From an archaeon (lineage in GTDB: Archaea; Thermoproteota; Nitrososphaeria; Nitrososphaerales; Gagatemarchaeaceae), in the NCBI GenBank assembly GCA_021819035.1, contig JAKASL010000001.1:372001-436000 (forward strand): DNA of 64,000 bases, in the 5' to 3' direction. Under the pieces are notes generated by a model. It was not told the origin of the DNA. It was given only the letters and a program-made list of their open reading frames with translations, and made no database searches. A program made the translations under genes and the position numbers. Every line of letters starts with the position of its first letter. Position 1 is the stretch's first letter. Shown here one piece after another: positions 60,199-64,000 of this stretch.

Positions 60199-63100
60199 TT
60201 GTCCTTGACTACGCTCTCTCTACGTCGGCGCTCTGCTGCACGGAGACTGAAGGCCGTCGCCGTAGTCGTGACCGCGTTGATGGTCTTTGGCCCGCTCGTG
60301 CCTATTGCGAGTGCGTCGAGCTGGTTCCTACGTCCACCCGCTCCCGCATCAGCCCCCCAGCCGCAGTCCGGCCAAGGATACGGGGGAAGGAGCGTCCTGG
60401 TGGCCAGGCTCGTCCCAGAAGTCTCGGCTTCAAGTCCCACGGCGCGGCTAAGATGGGTGTTTCAGAGCGGCATCTCGCTGTTAAGCGAGGCCCTCTCAGC
60501 GCTCGGATCCCTCGGTGGTACGCTTTGGGAGGGTTTCTCCAGCACGGCCGGCGCGCTCGGAGGCGTCATATCTGGCGCCTGGTCGCACAACCGCGGCAAC
60601 GCCCCGCCCGCTAACTCGGTGCCAGAGCCAGCCACGGCTCTGTCGCAGGAGAGCTCCTCGTCTCAAGGGATACCCCCTAACAGCACAGTCGGATACGTCG
60701 AGTACACATTGTCGTTCACCAACAACACGCTCTTCCCGGGGAACGTGCCGTCGACAGGCGTGCAGAGCGGATTCTCTCCGTTTTCGGCGACTCTCGGGCA
60801 GGCAGGGACTCTGTACGTTCTTGGTGGCGGACCCAACAGCACGCTCGTGATGGAAGTTGTCGACACCTCGACCGACCACGTCGCCAAGTCCTTCATCATA
60901 GGAAATTCGAGCGTCTACGGCAGCTGCATCCCTACGACAGCTGCTTTTGACCCCACGAACGGATATCTGTACGCTGTGAGCACTCTCAACTGCGGCTTCA
61001 GCCTCAACGTCATTGCCCTCAGTACCGTGAATGGCTCGGTGGTCGCCAGAATCCCGCTCCAATCCTCGTTTGCTCCAGCAGGTGTAGCCTACGATGCCTC
61101 GAACGGCGAGGTCTATGTCACTGATTCCAACGCCGACTACTCGAGCCCCTTGGTCGACTTCATCAACGCCACCAGCAACTCGCTCGCTGGAAGTTCGAGC
61201 CTCGGTTTCAATTTCGTCAGCAATGGTTGCAATTCGCAGGACAACGGCTCCCCATACAGCGCTCGAGCAGACTCGCCCCTCTTCTACTCTTCAGGGGCTG
61301 AGATGTACGTCCCTGTCTCGTACTACCTCTGTGGGGCCACAGCGACAGCCGAAGCAATCTTCGCGCTGAACGACACGAACGCAGTCGTGGGCAGGACGCC
61401 GATGGCGTATGCCGGCGACACGCAACAAGCCGAAGTCGCGCCTTCAGGGGCCGTATATGTAGAGGGCTCGGGAGCAGGATACCTGTCCTTTTACTCGAAC
61501 TGTCCCTGCTCCATCCCTCTCGTGACTGTCAGCCCTCAGGCTAACTCCTCTTCAGTGACGTCAATCTCCTGCGGGTCGTACGGAGAATTCGAGGGCTTGC
61601 TGTGTTTGCCGTCAGGCGCGGTCTACGACCCAGCGACAGGCTACCTCTACGCGGGTTGGTATTATTCGTGCTACACCTCAGGCTGCGCTCAGGTGGAAAG
61701 CAACACGACGGCGATTGACTCTTCGACCAACAAGACGGCAGGCTCACTGTCGACGGGCTACGGACAGTTGAGCATTCTCTTCGACCAGTCAGACGGGCAA
61801 CTCTATGAGACGAACCGCAACTCTGGCACTCTGTCGGTGATCTTCGACAGCCGCTTCAACGCTACCTTGACCGAGTCTGGTCTCCCGCCCGGCGACAGGT
61901 GGGGCACTGTCATCGCAGGGACGCTCCCGAAGTACACGACGTCGGACTTCGTCACATACTCCGCCCCTAACGGTGCCTACCAGCTAAACGTGACTGCGGG
62001 AGACGGATACTGCGTTTCACCATCTTCGAGGACGCTCGTCATCAACGGGAGCGATGTGTCGCAGACGATCCAGTTCACTAACTCTGGCTGCCACACGGTC
62101 ACTTTCGACGAGTCAGGTCTACCGGACGGTGAGCTGTGGGGGGCCACCCTGAGCGGTTTCAATTCCTCCGCGACGGCGCCGTCCACCGTATCCTTCACAG
62201 AGCCCGACGGGAACTACACCTACTCCGTATCATACGTCGGGAATTTCGGCGAGATAGGTGTCATAGATTACTGCCAGTCGCCATACGGCGGTAGCGTTGG
62301 GGTTCAAGGCGCCGACGTCTCTGTCCCCGTCCAGTATTCGATATGCGGAGGGGCAGGCCTGTGGACAGTGAGCGTCCGCACCAACTCTGTCTTCTACTCA
62401 GGCACCGAGACGGTACTTGTCAACGGGAACGTGACGACGAGCCCGCGCGTCAACTTCACCACGTTCGCTACGGTCACCCTTACGGACCCGCTGGGCGGGG
62501 TCATCCGTTCGGACACCGTCGCAGTAAACGCCACCACGGGTCTCTTCCAGGACAACTTCACCACTGGAGGTCAGGGCTGGATAGGCGGGACATACACCGT
62601 CACCGCTTACTGGCCGACCGGTCCTGGCTGCACCTCGTCCTACTACGAGTGCTCTTTCTCTCAGCCGACATATCAGTTCGGTTACCTACCCTCCGGCCCC
62701 ACCTACCAGGTGACATTCGTCGAGGGGGGCCTACCCCAGGGGACTCCGTGGACAATGACGTTCGCCAACGTCACGAAGACATCGACGTCGAGTACGATCA
62801 GCTACAGTTTCCCCGACGGCTACTATCCGTACACTGTGCGCGACTTGGGGCCGTACGTCCCCCAGCTCCCGCCCCGCACGCAGATGGTGCTAGTCAATGG
62901 TTCAGGTGTCACAGAGGACGTCGGCTTCACATATTCGGAGCAGCTGCTGCTCTACAACGACACCTTGTACCCTGGTCCTGTCCTGACTTCATACGGAGCG
63001 TATAACCAACAGATCAGGCAGATGGCATACGACTCCGTCGATGGAATGCTCTACGTCCTGACTTCCAACGCACCCAACACCATCCTGGGAGTGAACGTGA

Positions 63101-64000
63101 CGGTCAAGCACATAACCCAGGACTTCGCGGTCACGGGTAACATCGGCACGTTAACAGTGGACCCGTTGAGCGGCGACCTCTTCGTCACGAACAGCTCCGT
63201 CCTTTCTAACACTGTCCTTTCTAACACTGTCAACAGCTATTACCTTGGTGAAACCATCACAATCATAGACCCGGTAACGGGTGCTGTGGTGGCTGTCGTC
63301 CCGCTCCTCCCGCATCCTTCTGCCAGCGAATATATCAACGGAGTCCTGTCCGCAGGCTTCGCGGGCTCGACTGACACCTTTTATGCGCTCGCCGACATAA
63401 TCAACATCAACTCTTCTTATACATATTCTACACAGGTGGTCTACGCGATTTCAGGCACGAATGGCGCTGTCGAATCCAACTTCACAGTGTCCGTCAGCGG
63501 TAGTGGGGCCTCTTCGTACTTCTCTTCCATGTCGGTCGACCCGGTGCACGGCACGGTATACCTGGGAGGCTCGTTCCGGAACAGCACATTCTCCGGGTCA
63601 TCCATCCTCGTGTTGAAGCCCTCGCCCTGGACGGTGATCTCGAATGCCACGCTGAGCCTCAGCCTCAACTCGATATCATACGACAGCCGCAATGGCTTGG
63701 CGTACCTTGCGTTTGGGGACTACTCCTTTGGTTGCGGTAGTGGTGGCGGATTATACTCATTCGACGCGAACACGTCGGTTTTCGCCAAGGTGGGGAGCAT
63801 GGTATGTGCAGCTAATGCAACGTTCAACCCTGCGAACGGTGACCTGTACGTCTCCAGCCCAGTGTTCTCCTCTACCTATGAAATTTCGTACGGGATGTCG
63901 GTGGTCGACCCAGCCACAAGCACCATCATTGCTAACATCACCAGGTTAACTGGGTTTCAGGGAGGCGCGGTCGACACCATCACCAGCGTCAACACCATCA
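60199..64000 (+). CDS. Giant secreted beta-propeller/repeat surface protein (runs off the window)
   Basis: At least 1267 residues, incomplete at the right edge. An Arg-rich start and hydrophobic helix (KAVAVVVTALMVFGPLVP) form a signal peptide. A Ser/Pro-rich region, then YVTN-like propeller repeats (FDPTNGYLYAVS, YDASNGEVYVTD, YDPATGYLYAGW), follow. Next come copies of a TESGLPPG/DESGLPDG/EGGLPQG repeat common in archaeal extracellular proteins (about 61860, 62100, 62720), and more propeller repeats (VDPLSGDLFVTN, FNPANGDLYVSS). Asn-x-Ser/Thr sites are numerous. The start is TTG 60199 or TTG 60205. A cell-surface adhesion role is likely but unproven. Confidence 0.85.
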   Translation, partial: MSLTTLSLRRRSAARRLKAVAVVVTALMVFGPLVPIASASSWFLRPPAPASAPQPQSGQGYGGRSVLVARLVPEVSASSPTARLRWVFQSGISLLSEALSALGSLGGTLWEGFSSTAGALGGVISGAWSHNRGNAPPANSVPEPATALSQESSSSQGIPPNSTVGYVEYTLSFTNNTLFPGNVPSTGVQSGFSPFSATLGQAGTLYVLGGGPNSTLVMEVVDTSTDHVAKSFIIGNSSVYGSCIPTTAAFDPTNGYLYAVSTLNCGFSLNVIALSTVNGSVVARIPLQSSFAPAGVAYDASNGEVYVTDSNADYSSPLVDFINATSNSLAGSSSLGFNFVSNGCNSQDNGSPYSARADSPLFYSSGAEMYVPVSYYLCGATATAEAIFALNDTNAVVGRTPMAYAGDTQQAEVAPSGAVYVEGSGAGYLSFYSNCPCSIPLVTVSPQANSSSVTSISCGSYGEFEGLLCLPSGAVYDPATGYLYAGWYYSCYTSGCAQVESNTTAIDSSTNKTAGSLSTGYGQLSILFDQSDGQLYETNRNSGTLSVIFDSRFNATLTESGLPPGDRWGTVIAGTLPKYTTSDFVTYSAPNGAYQLNVTAGDGYCVSPSSRTLVINGSDVSQTIQFTNSGCHTVTFDESGLPDGELWGATLSGFNSSATAPSTVSFTEPDGNYTYSVSYVGNFGEIGVIDYCQSPYGGSVGVQGADVSVPVQYSICGGAGLWTVSVRTNSVFYSGTETVLVNGNVTTSPRVNFTTFATVTLTDPLGGVIRSDTVAVNATTGLFQDNFTTGGQGWIGGTYTVTAYWPTGPGCTSSYYECSFSQPTYQFGYLPSGPTYQVTFVEGGLPQGTPWTMTFANVTKTSTSSTISYSFPDGYYPYTVRDLGPYVPQLPPRTQMVLVNGSGVTEDVGFTYSEQLLLYNDTLYPGPVLTSYGAYNQQIRQMAYDSVDGMLYVLTSNAPNTILGVNVTVKHITQDFAVTGNIGTLTVDPLSGDLFVTNSSVLSNTVLSNTVNSYYLGETITIIDPVTGAVVAVVPLLPHPSASEYINGVLSAGFAGSTDTFYALADIININSSYTYSTQVVYAISGTNGAVESNFTVSVSGSGASSYFSSMSVDPVHGTVYLGGSFRNSTFSGSSILVLKPSPWTVISNATLSLSLNSISYDSRNGLAYLAFGDYSFGCGSGGGLYSFDANTSVFAKVGSMVCAANATFNPANGDLYVSSPVFSSTYEISYGMSVVDPATSTIIANITRLTGFQGGAVDTITSVNTI
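63199..63228 (+). repeat. In-frame 15-nt tandem duplication
   Basis: GTCCTTTCTAACACT occurs twice without gap (63199-63213 and 63214-63228), adding a second Val-Leu-Ser-Asn-Thr to the surface protein. It keeps the frame and looks like a recent replication-slippage event. Confidence 0.85.

Noticed and set aside
60119-60208. 29-codon frame near the predicted transcript start of the surface protein
   Set aside because: No family features; could be a leader peptide but there is nothing to support translation.
1-64000. CRISPR array or rRNA genes
   Set aside because: No regularly spaced repeats and no recognisable rRNA cores were seen in the window.

Overview
The window reads as a chromosomal segment of a GC-rich archaeon. 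The evidence is archaeal gene content (a histone, ribosomal protein eS17, KEOPS subunit Cgi121, RNase J-type nuclease, archaeal-type triosephosphate isomerase, TrpB2-type tryptophan synthase beta, Tan1-like THUMP protein). A TATA-like box sits about 26 nt upstream of many start codons, which implies mostly leaderless mRNAs, and TTG and GTG starts are common. The combination of a cytochrome b/Rieske pair, a PhoU-AbrB regulator, a histone and a Cgi121/Sua5 cluster fits Nitrososphaerota (Thaumarchaeota) or a nearby TACK lineage. No ammonia-oxidation genes are present and there is a peptide-import operon, so a heterotrophic member is plausible. The exact taxon is inference.

Layout. 0-18 kb: housekeeping genes (CTP synthase fragment, PhoU-like regulator, MIP18/DUF59 protein, MarC, acylphosphatase, isocitrate dehydrogenase-like enzyme, PfkB kinase, ACT regulator, TrpB2, TldD/TldE protease pair, two HAD hydrolases, RNase J, an M1 aminopeptidase-HEAT protein and a PurD-like ATP-grasp enzyme). 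18.06-18.7 kb is a gene-free but strongly structured stretch, probably an RNA gene. 18.7-26.1 kb: an aminotransferase and a five-gene Dpp/Opp-type peptide ABC operon. 26.1-29.3 kb: a respiratory cluster of a small membrane protein, cytochrome b, Rieske protein and a cupredoxin. The cytochrome b lacks one canonical heme histidine.

29.3-32.9 kb is an accessory island next to an intron-containing tRNA-Arg(CCG). It holds two VapBC-type toxin-antitoxin pairs, a decayed gene, and two copies of a tRNA-like repeat that look like promoter-driven non-coding RNAs and share a 12-nt core with the 3' end of the neighbouring tRNA. 32.9-38 kb: an MFS transporter and a heterodimeric ABC exporter with one degenerate ATP site. 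37.9-45 kb: ArgS, a SerB-like phosphatase, two paralogous class V aminotransferases, tRNA-Gln and an APC permease. 45-51 kb: two CPA2-type cation/proton antiporters and a PadR-controlled ABC-2 exporter with a perfect palindrome in its promoter. 51-55 kb: central carbon and nitrogen metabolism (class I aldolase, class I fructose-1,6-bisphosphatase, glutamate dehydrogenase, triosephosphate isomerase).

55-58.8 kb is a translation and tRNA-modification cluster. Sua5 and a Tan1-like THUMP protein (apparent CTG start) converge on a four-gene operon of eS17, a ParB-like protein, a ubiquitin-like protein ending in Gly-Gly and Cgi121. A 30-residue acidic protein is divergent from Sua5. TatD, a histone and tRNA-Glu(CTC) follow. 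The window ends inside a giant secreted beta-propeller/repeat surface protein. No transposase, CRISPR array or rRNA gene was seen.
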